DNA of 64,000 nucleotides, taken from Cryoendolithus antarcticus (Eukaryota; Ascomycota; Dothideomycetes; Cladosporiales; Cladosporiaceae). A program made the translations under genes and the position numbers. The notes beneath the pieces are model-generated. The model was not told the origin of the DNA. It saw only the letters and a list, made by a program, of their open reading frames with translations, and did no database searches. The stretch spans positions 1,364,001 through 1,428,000 of the forward strand of contig NAJO01000003.1 of the NCBI GenBank assembly GCA_002077065.1, in the 5' to 3' direction. Numbering within the stretch: position 1 is the first letter of the stretch; each line of letters begins with the position of its first letter. Shown here piece by piece: positions 22,811-33,241 of this stretch.

Positions 22811-22991
22811 GCTGAGATGTCTTGGGTTGGAGGCTCGTGGTCAAGGAGGAAGGTCCACTGGATCGCCGATAGCGCTTCGCGACGGCTAGATCGATCTGCA
22901 CCGACAACATGTTAGTCCATGTCTATGATCATATGCTTGCATGTGCATCTGCACATCCTCCACGTGCTATGCGCCTATCCGTGTCCATATC

Positions 22992-23665
22992 CTAATGTAC
23001 ATCCGACCAGCCGTTCCTCGGCCCAAAGGGATTTTTGACAAGTCCAGACGAAACACGACCGCCCGTTTCAGGATACACACCTTGTTGATCACCCTGCCCA
23101 CCACTACTCTGAATCAGTAGCAACAATGAGAGTATAGCGGCTATGCACGTACGCACAATGGAAGAGGTCGAAGATGTCAAACTGCAAAACGGTATCCCGC
23201 ACGCGCGCCGAGAGAAGGAGACAAGCTCGAAAAGAGCAATTTCCCAACTTCAACACCCAAAATGCTACTGCACCCCCGCTAGTGATTTTTAACGGGAGAT
23301 CTTGCGCATCGATACCGACTGCCCGCTTCTTCACAACATCCACGGCTCCTATCACGTAGTCTCCAGATACCTCAGCCATGTAAAGTCGCATTGGATGCAT
23401 GTACGACTTGTCTGCCATGGCATTTGCGATGCGAATACCATCTGGAAGAGCCAAAATCGTATCTGTAATTTCGACATGATCCGGCCAGCCACAGTAAAGC
23501 GGCAGGAGGAATTGCGAACGACGGGTAGCGGCAGCGGAGGAAAGAGATCCACTCTGGCTCCGCTTGACTCGCTGCCGCCGTTGAGTTGTCTAGGCCTTGG
23601 TAGCCGCGATGCGCGCTTAGCTTCTCGATATCTTGCCAACTACAGCATGGACATGTTCTGCTCAA
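22992..23665 (-). CDS. Possible multi-exon small membrane protein (uncertain)
   Basis: Three overlapping minus-strand frames look more protein-like than chance: one with ADKSYMHPMRLYMAEV and GAVDVVKKRAVGIDAQDLPL (23454-23104), and one ending with a TM-like stretch SSIVRTCIAAILSLLLLIQ and the tail GVYPETGGRVSSGL...NGWSDVH (to 22992). Several candidate donors and acceptors exist (for example TTTTGCAG before 23181), but I could not build one convincing spliced frame. Either a small gene with unusual introns or coincidental frames. The region 22811-23930 otherwise shows nothing. Confidence 0.25.
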
Positions 23666-23930
23666 TCGGGACTGTTGGTAGGGTCACAAGTCGACGAGCT
23701 AACATTATCAGCAGAAGGGGAATCGTGAGGTCGCATCTGCCGAGAGATCCTGCATGCATGAGCCGTGGTTGCATCGAAAAGCGCCGAGGGTGAAAGCGAG
23801 AGAGAGAGCTATGAGCTGTGTCGTGCAGCTATACTCCGTACAGGCCCACGGAATACAAGGTACCATATATATGCTATTGGCGCTTCGCGCGTGCTTCGCG
23901 GCCGATCATTTGCGACGAAACACATACATA

Positions 23931-25217
23931 TTACACATAGCTCACTTTCATACCCATACCCACCGTCCGCTGCACCTTTTGCCAGCTGTCAGCCAGCGCT
24001 CGCCGTAGTCTTAGCCGTATGTCTCGTCGCATAGCCAGTATCAGGAATGCCAGTATGAACATGATCAGCCGTGGCGAAGCGTTCAGGTTTTGTCGTGTGG
24101 TCGTTATCAGCGCCGTGAACTGCGTGTACATGCTCGCAGGCGGTGTTCGAGGAGTCGGAGCCTTTCTCACGGGTCGACCGTTCGTCGCGCTTCCAGGCAC
24201 AGGCGTCGGGGTAGGCTTCGCTGGACTGACAGTAGCCGTAGCCGCAGCAACAGCTTTCGCCTTCTCCCTCGCCATTCGCTCCTTCTGTTCTTGCTCCACC
24301 CGTAGCCTTCCGTCATCCAGGCGCCTTCTCTCGCGCTCAGCACTCTCCTCAGCCTCCTCCCGTTCCCTCCGTTCCTTAAGCTCCCTCTCCCTGACCACAA
24401 CCCCATTCTTCTCCTCCCTCAATCCCTTCAGCGCCTCCAGAAATGCCTCCCTTCTCTCCTCATCCAAGCTCCCACATCCCTCCAGGAACTCCCTAGCCTG
24501 CTCCCATTCCCCCACAGCAGGCAGCACATGCAGCGCATAGACCTCCAAGATCTTCTGCCGCACCTGCAGCGCCTTCGGGCTAGAGGTAGAATGCACGCTC
24601 ATAGGCGTGCTCATGCCATCATACGGTACCACCTCCTCGGCGCCTGCAAGCCAGACTTCCAGTCTCGCCTGATTGACCCTCTGATCAGGCATATGCTCCA
24701 GTAGCAACGTAGCCACATTCACCACGACCTCAGCATCAACTTCCGTTTCCACGCCGCCGTAACCCCGCGCAATGATATGACTCCACACCCCTCCCTCCTT
24801 CGCTGCCTTCGCGATAACTTTCCACAGCTCCCCGCCACACTCCGCTTTCCCTTCCTCAGTCCCGAGCTCAACGACGGCATGCACGAGGCTTAGCCAGAAT
24901 ACCCACACCTTGGTTCTCGTGCCATGACTACTCTGCGCTATCGGCGCCGGGTCCCCTGAACCCCCATCCTCAACTCCATCCTGCTTCCCGTTGCTGCCCC
25001 AAGTCTCGGCACCCACGGCCGGCGCGATAGCATCCCAGGCTTCCTTGAAGCGGCGCGTTAGATAGAGCTGCGTGGCAGCTTTGTAGGATTTGACGATGAA
25101 GGTATTTGTGCTTTTGGAGCGGGAGAGGGAGGCGAGGGAGGAGGAGATGTAGTCGGGGCTGTCGCTGTGGTTGGAGGGGGATGGAGAGGCAAGCAAGGTT
25201 TCTGTTCTGGATGGCAT
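23931..25217 (-). CDS. pex26: Peroxin 26, fungal type (Pex1-Pex6 anchor)
   Basis: Single exon, 428 aa. Filamentous ascomycete Pex26 is a tail-anchored peroxisomal membrane protein that recruits the Pex1-Pex6 AAA complex for receptor recycling. The sequence follows that family: an N-terminal helical repeat region (VKSYKAATQLYLTRRFKEAW near residue 43), a conserved-looking block KVWVFWLSLVHAVVELGTEE, VVNVATLLLEHMPDQRVNQ, and KILEVYALHVLPAVGEWEQA...LDEERREAFLEALKGL. A charged coiled coil (about 265-315) and a Pro/Ala linker follow. Then comes a single hydrophobic segment LIMFILAFLILAM (about 384-396) with a basic tail, as expected for a C-tail anchor. The assignment is from family memory. Confidence 0.83.
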   Translation of the reverse strand: MPSRTETLLASPSPSNHSDSPDYISSSLASLSRSKSTNTFIVKSYKAATQLYLTRRFKEAWDAIAPAVGAETWGSNGKQDGVEDGGSGDPAPIAQSSHGTRTKVWVFWLSLVHAVVELGTEEGKAECGGELWKVIAKAAKEGGVWSHIIARGYGGVETEVDAEVVVNVATLLLEHMPDQRVNQARLEVWLAGAEEVVPYDGMSTPMSVHSTSSPKALQVRQKILEVYALHVLPAVGEWEQAREFLEGCGSLDEERREAFLEALKGLREEKNGVVVRERELKERREREEAEESAERERRRLDDGRLRVEQEQKERMAREKAKAVAAATATVSPAKPTPTPVPGSATNGRPVRKAPTPRTPPASMYTQFTALITTTRQNLNASPRLIMFILAFLILAMRRDIRLRLRRALADSWQKVQRTVGMGMKVSYV

Positions 25218-26474
25218 ACTTGAAGTGGAGCGAGGGCAGCGTGACTGTTGTGGCCTGTTCTAGAGCATGCTACAGCCTCAGGACGAATGCAATCGCGATG
25301 TCGGTGGGAGTCGCATTCAATGATGCCAGCCACCAGGTGCATGGGTTACTGCATGAGGCAAAGCCGAGGTGATGACCATGGCACGCGCTAGGGGCTGCGA
25401 CTTCACTTCATCGCATAACTGTGTGGTATCGTGCTTCGAATATCGCGCGCATCTTCAGTATCCGTGTCGTGCGTCCGTCATGCGCATGGCGTAGCGTGTA
25501 GATGTTGGGCGACAGCATGTGATGGACAGACAGTGACAGGTAGCAGAAGCAAATGCAGCCACGGGCGCAATTTCCCTTGCTAAAGGCCTATCCAATTTCT
25601 TCTCCATATCCCGCCTCTCTAGGCAGTATAATGATGAAAAATGGAAAAAAGTTGTTGCAGGCCAGCACCGAAGTGCCAGCGCATCAACAGCCCCCAGACC
25701 CAACAACCGCCAAGGCTTTCGCAACAGAATCTCAAGCCAGCACTTCTATCGTTTCCACCCTCCCGCAGCCCACCACGACGCCGCACATCCGACTGACACA
25801 GAAGGAGGCAAGCGCCGCAGCAAGACGCCACTCACTGGATCCACCGGAACGCAGCTTGATCGAGCGGTCGGGTGAAGAGGGGATGTGACCCTCGTGGTCT
25901 TGCGGCGTCCGTTGCCCGAAGGCCCTGACGGCGGGATAACGTACTAGCACACAACGACCCCCGCAAATTGCGTAAGGGGCTGGCAGGTTCATCCTGAAAA
26001 CCTCATGGATAGACAGTACCCCCTGCCCGCCTTGACATACTGGTTCCGAAGCCGCCCGTCGGCAATGATGGCTGCTGAGGCCGGAGGCTGAGAAGCAAAA
26101 AACTGAAGAAGGAGTGGGAGTTGATGGGAAGTGGGATTGTAAGTGTTGAAATACTTCGAGGAACGGGAGCAGCCGCGGTCTAGTCACGGCTGCCTCGTTC
26201 ACTTGTGATCCCCAGGCCGCCACTTGGATCACAAATGTTGATTGCACGGGATCACACGCCTACCTCGAGTTGTGATTGCACGAGATCACACACCTGCCCC
26301 GTGCAGCCACGACACAACCTCGCCACGAACACATCACATGCAACCCCACCCATAATACATGCACAAGATGTCTTCACACGAGCCTGATTCGAGGCGCACG
26401 CACAGGTCGGTCATCGTAAGCACATGCAGCCATACTCTACCATGTGCCGCCCACACTGACACGTGACAAAACAC
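25218..26474. other. Gene-poor region with short inverted/direct repeats near 26.2 kb
   Basis: No supported gene. At 26202-26233 TTGTGATCC and GGATCACAA form an inverted repeat. At about 26240-26300 a motif GATTGCACGRGATCACAC occurs twice in tandem. Frames covering 25553-26247 on both strands are shadows without motifs. Confidence 0.4.
26202..26300. repeat. Cluster of GTGATC/GATCAC inverted and direct repeats
   Basis: The stretch contains TTGTGATCC...GGATCACAA (14-nt loop), then two near-identical direct units around GATTGCACG(G/A)GATCACAC about 33 bp apart. Each unit is itself partly palindromic (GTGAT...ATCAC). It lies in a gene-poor stretch upstream of a doubtful small gene. It could be a regulator binding array or a hairpin-prone relic; function not known. 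Confidence 0.6.
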
Positions 26475-26478
26475 TCCC

Positions 26479-26870
26479 TTGGCCGAGCTCTCGGTCAATC
26501 AGGCCTCGAAGCGCATCGCTTCGCAAGCCTTCGCCGCTCCACTCGTCCTCCTCACCAAGGCGACGGAATCACAACGTGCCGCTGAGAGCACAGAAGCGGT
26601 GGTCGCCTTCACCGGCCTATCGCTCGCCTCCACAGACGTCATCAAGGTATGCTTCACTTCACTCCCACACGTGCTTCCACGGGCTATGCGCTTCCTGCTC
26701 GTGCCTTCACAAGCCATACGCTTCGTCCTTGTGCCTTCACAAGATCATCGCCTCTGCCAACACATGCTCCACAGTGGCGCTGCACCAAGGAGAAGAAGGC
26801 AGCATACGCCTTCGAGTTTGCCGAGATGATGCGTGCGCAGACTGCGTACCTTGAGAGATTTGAGAACTGA
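26479..26870 (+). CDS. Doubtful small gene with one intron
   Basis: A frame reading LAELSVNQASKRIASQAFAA...STDVIK ends at a GTATGC donor (26647). It can be joined to 26775-26870, which begins WRCTKEKKAAYAFEFAEMMR and ends in a stop. That gives a basic, helical product of roughly 87 residues if no further 5' exon exists. There is no ATG at the left end of this frame, so an upstream exon would be required. The candidate intron contains three 30-bp repeat units that also read as open frame (LVPSQAIRFV-like decapeptides). It is weakly supported. Confidence 0.25.
26655..26762. repeat. About three tandem 30-bp units
   Basis: Imperfect units of the form GCCTTCACAAGCCATACGCT follow one another from about 26670 (GCTTCCACGGGCTATGCGCT) through about 26700 and 26730. 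The period is 30 bp, a multiple of three, so one frame reads repeated LVPSQ-type decapeptides. Confidence 0.6.
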
Positions 26871-27395
26871 GGGGCGGTGGTCTCCTGATGGCATGTTCGT
26901 GTACAGTGGTTGGTATTAGCGAGGGCGTTGAGGGCCTATGGGGAAGGCTCAATCGGGTCATGAGAGCATGAGCATGGCACAGCATGTGCATTGCATAGCA
27001 CGGAGCTTTCGGGTGTAGCGCACAGCATGCACATGGAATCGAAGCTCGTGATAGCACAACATCTGCATATATCTCTGCCTCCATGTCTTCACATGTTTGC
27101 ACCCTCTTCTCTCACGCCAGCACTACTTCGTCGCGATCACGTGCTCCCCCCACAGACTCCTTGTCTTCTCTCGACTCTCCTAAGAGTGCGGTCCGGCTCA
27201 TCTGCTGCCGTCGACGTGATCGCGACAGCGGTTCGAGCGACATACCAACACTGAGAGACTTGGTCAACCTCTTGCGGTCTAGGAACACTCAGACGCTGTC
27301 TCTTGTGCGTAGAGTGGCACGTTTTCAAGCAGCCGCAGTTATCTAGAATAGCTTCACCGCTGATCTGAGATATCGGACAACTCACTTCCCACCTC
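26871..27395. other. Intergenic
   Basis: Contains GCATG/CACAGCATG-rich sequence around 26965-27060 and no supportable coding frame. It lies downstream of the 2-oxoglutarate oxygenase gene (minus). Confidence 0.35.
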
Positions 27396-28600
27396 TCAAT
27401 CATAATACCTCACCTTCACCCCCTTGATAACCTCCTTCTCCTTCGCTCCACCCTCCACAGCCCGATCCAAGTTTCCCTTAACCCTAGCCCTAACCCAATC
27501 CCCCGCTTTAATCCCGTCCATACCCTCCTTCTGCCTAAACCCCAGTCGCTCCAACACAGGACTATCAAGTGCCTTCAACCGCAAATCATGCGCCGGTCGC
27601 AAGAAGTATAGGACTCCTACGCGATCTAGATGTGCCTGATCCTCCGGCGGCGCAACGACGCGATGTATGCTAGATTTGAGGTACCCAGCGGTCCAGAAAT
27701 CCAGAACGTCGGCGATGTTGACTGTGATAGAGCCGGGGAGAGGCTTGACCCACTTCCACTTCCCATCCGGCATGAGGACTTGCAGGGCCGCGATGGGTTG
27801 GCGGAAGAGCAGCGTCAGGGAGCCAAAGTCCGTGTGCCCGCGCGAGTAGAGGTTGTCGTACTTGGCGTTCTCCTCCGGAGTGCGGGCGTGGTAGATTATG
27901 TACCTTAAATGACAGTCGGAGACGTCGTTGTATTTGTGGCCGTTTGTTAGGGCGTCTTCGGGGAGCTCGAGGACGATGGCGATGAGCGTTAGCAATTTCT
28001 GCACCGTGTCTTCAGCTATGTGCCGTTGGAATGCCTCGATCTCGTCGCGGTGGTCGATGATCAACTGTGGATGCGAACATTCCAGCTCCGGAAGATACTT
28101 GAAGACATTGTACATCTCGACGTTATCGCGGAGGCCGGGAAAGAGTTCTATTGACCCCAAAGGCCGGTACCCGGAGTAGTGGCCGTGTTCTAGGTCGGCT
28201 CTGTGACGCAGCTTCTCTTCGGTAGGGAGGGCGAAGAGCTCTTTGGCGATGCCGAACTGGCGGTCGATCTGGGATTGCATGAGCCCGAAGTTGGTGATGT
28301 AGCTAAGGTGCCATCGTCAATGGCAATTCGCGGCTGGAGTATGTAGTAGACCCACAAGAAGCCGACATTTTGCACTGCGTCTCGAAGCTGGTTGGCAAGG
28401 CGTTGTTTGCCACCAGGTGCATCGAAGTGGGAGAGATCGAGGGTCACGAGTTCAGCCCAGTCCACTGGAAGACATTGTCAGCTTGATCGGATGTTATCGC
28501 TCGCGGTCTTTCGCTTACAGTCGTGCGTCGACTCTGCGACTTGTTGATACTGCAAAGGAGTCTTGCCGCGCGCCGACGTCGTCTGGGTCTGGGTAGCCAT
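27396..28600 (-). CDS. 2-oxoglutarate/Fe(II) dioxygenase, isopenicillin N synthase-like
   Basis: Three exons (28600-28519, 28464-28356, 28302-27396; introns 54 and 53 bp) give 365 aa. The second splice restores the family block VGFFYITNFG. The DIOX_N region (LVTLDLSHFDAPGGKQRLANQ) and the double-stranded beta-helix core follow. The iron facial triad is visible as His220-x-Asp222 (GHTDFGSLT) and His277 (SSIHRVV). The 2OG-binding Arg is expected in the RVGVLYFLRP strand just after. The reaction is hydroxylation, desaturation or ring formation on a small molecule; the substrate is unknown. Members of this group occur both in secondary-metabolite clusters and alone. Here no cluster partner is adjacent. 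Confidence 0.9.
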
Positions 28601-29007
28601 GGTTCGCACTGCGCCTTCGTTCGCTGTAGTGGTAAGTGGTGATGATATGAAGTCGGCACACGAAATATACTGCGGGTTCCGCTCCGAAATTGAGCTCCCC
28701 TCAAGTAATGCTTGGTGCTACCTCAATCGCTCCTCGTGTCCAAGCAGAAGTGTATTATATCCGAGGTGAGAGAGAGGTACGAAGGTACTTACACCTGCTT
28801 GTAGCATGCTGTAGCTACAGCTCTACACGGGCTATCTTCGGCCGCAGCTAGCACGCCATACCTACAGCTCACAGGCAGAGCGATGCCGGACTCAATCGTG
28901 TCCCTTGCTCGTAGCCGCCAGCACTGGTCGCAAGTCACTGTAAAGTCAGTCGCTCAATACGTGCACAGACTGCACACCCTCCCTGAACCTCACGTCTTTG
29001 CCCTGTT
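28601..29007. other. Intergenic, promoter of the dioxygenase
   Basis: Lies upstream of the dioxygenase ATG and downstream of SRP72. Contains GTAGCTACAGCTCTAC-like short palindromic sequence near 28810. No coding support. Confidence 0.4.
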
Positions 29008-30930
29008 TCACTTCTTCTTCCCCTTCTTCTTCGCGGGCGCTGGCGCCTTCCCCTTCACCACCTGACCCCCAGGTGTCCCGGGCCGCGAACTCTCCTTACT
29101 ATCATCCCCTCCAACAGCGCCCTGGGCAAGCATATCCCGCCTCCCCTTGCCCTTCTTTCCCTTAGGCGGTCGATACGTACTTCGGTCCTTCAATGGTAGC
29201 CAGCGCTCCGGATCAGGCGTCTTAGCTGGATCGTAGTCCTTCGGTAGCTTGCCGGGCCGGGGCTTTTTGTGCGGCTTAGGCGCTGCTGGAGTGGATGTCG
29301 GAGCTGGGCGTTTTGTGGATTGGGCTGTGGGGCAAGGGAGGGCGGCGATTCCGGCGGATTCGAGGGAGGAGGCGTCGATTGAGGCGAGGAGACGGGGGAG
29401 GGGTGTAAGGGATGATTTGTCGGCATCTGTTGAGCCGGATGCGAGGAGGCCGGCGGTAGCGTAGCGGTCTGTAGAATCGGCTTTGTGGAGGTCGGCGAAA
29501 ATTGCTTTGGCTAGCTTCTGGTGCTCGGGTTCTTCGGAATCGAGAAGGGAGCTGCCGACTGCTCTGAGGAGGTCTGCCACACCTGCCGGCCATTTGCTGC
29601 CTTTACTTCGCCAGTGCTCTGCTGCTCTGGCGAATGCTGCTCGTGCTGGATCTCGTCGGTTTTGCGAATTGTAGAGCGCTGTTGTGACGCCCACAAGTCC
29701 AGGCGAGTAGCGCACGTCGTCTGCGCTGTGGCCGCTTTGCTCCAGGCGGTCGGTGAATTTCTCCACCAGGTTGATGGCCGAAGGCGCATTGCCGGTCAGT
29801 ATATACAGCTGTACGATCGTCAGTAGCAATCCAACGTCATGCGGTCGCTTCTCCAGTAATGGCAGAATATGCTTCAGCGCCTCTTTTCCACTCTGACTCT
29901 TCGCATGAGCTGCGGCGTTGATCACGGCCAAGCTGTTGATCTTGCGATCTAATGTAGGCGCATCCTGCTTCCCAAGCACCGCCTGTGTCGAAGTCTTCAA
30001 CCCTCCAAATTTCATCATGCCCAGATCCAACGCAAATTGATTCTCGTTCAGCACGATCTTCTGATATCCGAATGGCTTGTCGGTACCATCCTCCTCGATG
30101 TCCTTACCCAGCATCCTCTCCTCCAAGAACGCATTACCCTCCCCCTTCCTCCCAGCCAACATGCCATTCATCCTCGCAACATGTACCGACGTTTCATCCT
30201 CCAGCGCCTCAGCCTTCACCTCCTTCGCCAGCGCCTCAGCCTCCGCCTTCTTCCCCAGCCGAAGCAGCACATACACCCTCTGCGCCCTGATTGGCCCGAT
30301 CTCAGCTTCCCTCTCCGCCTCGCTCAGATCCCCTGCAAGCGCCTCAGCGCGCTTCAACAGCACTTCAGCCTGTCCCAGCTCATTGCGCGCAATGCATCCG
30401 CACGCGGCGTTGTAAGCCGTCTCGAAAGCCTCCAGATCCTCACGCTCGACTTTTCGCTTCTTCGATGGTGCGCCGGTGAATTGTAGCTGCACTTCCGTCG
30501 CCCCAACATTAACTCGCAGATCTGCCTCCGCGTCTTCCTCCTGCGCTTCGCTGAGCTTTGAGTATAGTTCTCGTGCTCTCACGAAATCTTCAGCCCGATA
30601 CCGTGACTGTGCTTCGACATGTCTCAATCCTCTGCCCCCGTCTGAGCCCTTTGCGGCGATCTCCGCTGCTTCTGCTGGTCGTCCGGCTTTGTACAGCGTG
30701 TAGGCATACTCTAGCCGTGCCTCTTCTTTTAGCTTTGGGTAGGTGTCGACGAAGGCAACTGCTTCGGCGAAGCGATCGAGTTTTAGCAGGGCGACAAGGG
30801 CTGTGCGTTGGGCGTTGACATCCGAGGTCCCGCCTTTTGATTGTGTGATGCTCTTCTGAGCGGCGGAGAGGATCTCGGCGTGGTCCTCTATCGTGCTTTT
30901 CGAGAGGAGGGAGGTGAGTGTGGAGGCCAT
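29008..30930 (-). CDS. SRP72: Signal recognition particle subunit SRP72
   Basis: Single exon, 640 aa. SRP72 forms a heterodimer with SRP68 on the SRP RNA and is needed for ER targeting. The N-terminal two thirds is a TPR-type superhelix (e.g. RTALVALLKLDRFAEAVAFV, RLEYAYTLYKAGRPAEAAEI, FETAYNAACGCIARNELGQA, GLLLTIVQLYILTGNAPSAI). The C-terminal RNA-binding region has the family signature KDYDPAKTPDPERWLPLKDR followed by TYRPPKGKKGKGRR, then a Lys-rich end (KKKGKKK). Length and order match fungal SRP72. Cytosolic, with possible nucleolar assembly. Confidence 0.95.
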   Translation of the reverse strand: MASTLTSLLSKSTIEDHAEILSAAQKSITQSKGGTSDVNAQRTALVALLKLDRFAEAVAFVDTYPKLKEEARLEYAYTLYKAGRPAEAAEIAAKGSDGGRGLRHVEAQSRYRAEDFVRARELYSKLSEAQEEDAEADLRVNVGATEVQLQFTGAPSKKRKVEREDLEAFETAYNAACGCIARNELGQAEVLLKRAEALAGDLSEAEREAEIGPIRAQRVYVLLRLGKKAEAEALAKEVKAEALEDETSVHVARMNGMLAGRKGEGNAFLEERMLGKDIEEDGTDKPFGYQKIVLNENQFALDLGMMKFGGLKTSTQAVLGKQDAPTLDRKINSLAVINAAAHAKSQSGKEALKHILPLLEKRPHDVGLLLTIVQLYILTGNAPSAINLVEKFTDRLEQSGHSADDVRYSPGLVGVTTALYNSQNRRDPARAAFARAAEHWRSKGSKWPAGVADLLRAVGSSLLDSEEPEHQKLAKAIFADLHKADSTDRYATAGLLASGSTDADKSSLTPLPRLLASIDASSLESAGIAALPCPTAQSTKRPAPTSTPAAPKPHKKPRPGKLPKDYDPAKTPDPERWLPLKDRSTYRPPKGKKGKGRRDMLAQGAVGGDDSKESSRPGTPGGQVVKGKAPAPAKKKGKKK

Positions 30931-31313
30931 GGTTGCGGGGAGTGGTGGATGTCGCTATTGAGGGGGCATGCGAGGAGGAGACATCTGTGACTCGGAGTAG
31001 ATGTATAACTACGAGAACTGTCCTTCAAAGTACGGGTCACTATTGTTCAAAGATGCTCGCGTGCATGTAACGTCAACCTGTCCTCGCCTTGGCGGGGTGG
31101 ACTGGCAGAATTTCGAGTGAGGTGCCCCACTCATACACACTCTGGTCTCCTACGCTCACTTTGGACAGGCCTTGTTTCTGATCCTCTGTACTCATTATAT
31201 ACACTCCCTCGTAGACTTACATCTCCGTCCCAGCCCCTGCGCTCAGCGCGTGATGTCCTCTCGCCCCATAAACGCCTTCGCTATGCCCACCCAAACACAA
31301 CCTCCCCCTCGAC
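30931..31313. other. Intergenic, promoter of SRP72
   Basis: Upstream of SRP72 (minus) and downstream of the lysozyme-like gene (minus). Contains a pyrimidine-rich plus strand near 31200-31310 and no gene. Confidence 0.4.
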
Positions 31314-32418
31314 CTAATGACACAAACTCGTGGCATTCGCCCACCCCGTCAACCGATTCGCGATATCGTTAACATAACACTCCGTCGCCCCGCCCGCGGC
31401 ACTCAAATTCTTCTCGTCAGGAATGAAGCCCGAGTTGTACCCTCTCGCAGCCCAAAACAGATTTCCGTAGTAGTTGAGGTTCTGTACAAGTCCGTCGCCA
31501 TGCTGCGTCCCTTGAGTGCCATCCTGTACCATGGCGAATATGCTAGCATTGGGCGCGTTGGAGTTGAAGCCCGTGCCGTTGTGGGATTGCATGAGACCTG
31601 GGTTTGTGACCTGTGTGAGGTGGCCGTTGGAGACGGTTTCGCCTACTCTGACGCAGCCGGCGGATTCTTGCAGAATCACTGCCAGAATGAACCGGTGGTC
31701 GACGAAGGATTGGGCTGCAAGGGCTTGGACGGCGGCCCAGATTGCGTTTTGCTCGGCAGGTCTGTCACACACATATCAGTGATCAATCTCTCAACTGTTG
31801 CGTGGCTTTCAGCAGGACGACTTACGAATTATTCTTCCCCACCTTATTGACCTCACAAGCCGTCTCCATATTCGCCAGATTCCCATAATACAACCTCTCA
31901 AACGTAATCCACTTCTCCTTCTCCGGATACGCTGTCCAGTCCCCGCTGTACATCACATACTCGTCCTTTCCCGCCACCCCATCCTGATCCAGAATATTGT
32001 TCGTCGCGCTCCCATTCCCAAAAGCCAACGCGCTCGTGACCTTCGCGTCGGTCTTGAACGGCACGTATGTCCAAGGTCCGTTATCGCCATCGCCTTTCTT
32101 GCTCGCGCTTACGCCTCCCGCGATCGCCGCGATGATTAGGATTACGAGCAGCGCGACGCCGCCCCATATCACAATCTTGCGGCGCAACGACCAACCCCGG
32201 CCTTGCGATCTCCGCGGCGCGGTGGGCCGGGGAGGGAGATCAAAGTCATCGTGGTCTGGGTTTTGTTTCTGGTAGTTGGAGTAGTCTTCGTAGTCTGCGT
32301 CGTTGACTGCGGAGTGCACTGGGAGGGGTGTTGGGTGTGAGGGCGCGCTGTTGTTGGCAGGGTTGTCGACCAGGTCGTAGGATTGCGAGTAGTAGCGACC
32401 ACCGGAGGCCATTGTCAT
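31314..32418 (-). CDS. Type II membrane protein with lysozyme/SLT-like domain
   Basis: Exons 32418-31826 and 31761-31314 (64-bp intron) give 346 aa. A Pro/Tyr/Asn-rich cytosolic N terminus precedes basic residues (SLRRK) and one TM helix (about 82-103, IVIWGGVALLVILIIAAIAG). The lumenal or extracellular part ends in a region resembling soluble lytic transglycosylases. AVILQESAG has Glu230 at the expected catalytic position, followed by NPGLMQSHNGTG and ARGYNSG. Asn-linked glycosylation sites (NGS, NAS, NAT) fit secretion. In fungi such lysozyme-like domains are annotated but rarely characterised. It could act on chitin or bacterial wall; activity is inference. The frame is open beyond the ATG, but ATG 32418 starts the protein-like composition. 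Confidence 0.75.
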
Positions 32419-33241
32419 GAAGCAGAGATGGGTTGTCGGGGTTGAGTCCGGGTCCGTTATGCGCTCACTCAGCTCCTCTATGATGTGTTCTCCGTCGCAG
32501 TATTCTCCTCTTAGCGAGTGTGAGTTTCCAAATGTAAGTCCGGTGTATGTACAGATCGCCAACACACCGGGAGTGAGAGGACGTAGAGGAAACAAGCAGA
32601 TGTTTACCAACCCGGCAACGGTCCACGCAAGTGGCGGATCCTTGATGCAGCACTATTCCCACCCATGCAGGTACGACGCAAGATCTGCAGGGGTCCATAA
32701 GCCAAATCCGTCTCGGATGTTTGGCCCTAGCGGCGCGCGCGAGTCGGGATGGGCTGCCGCGTGGCGGGCAGGTTGACTTCAGTGTTGTATTCGGATGATG
32801 AAGTAGACGTACTAGCGGCTGGAACATCGGAGTGTGCTAGTGAGCCATATCTCGAGGATCACATTGTCTCTCTCCAAATTACTGTTGTAGTACCGCATGG
32901 CAGCAGAGATCACTACATCTCCGTGTGCTGTGTCGCGGCACGGTTAGAGAATCTGGTCGCGATGGTGTATCAGGTCGGGACTTGCGACTCGCAGCGTTCA
33001 TTGCGACGACCTCACCATGCTTGAGGTGCATATTTGCTGTGCTTCTTCTCCACGCGCCTGTCAAAAGGCCAGGGCAATGTGAAAAAGGTAGCATCAAGTC
33101 TCTGCATTAAACCAGGCATAACGTGAAGGTAGTGTGCCGTGACAGGCATAAGCCCAGGTCGTCTTTGTTAGGAGCGATCCACTTCAGCTGCATATCGAGG
33201 GGACTGATCTATTGCAGGAGTTGGCAGCAGGTGTCGAACAT
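32419..33241. other. Intergenic of about 0.8 kb
   Basis: Between two minus-strand genes. Frames such as 32749-33024 plus show no motif. The left half should hold the lysozyme-like gene promoter. Confidence 0.4.
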
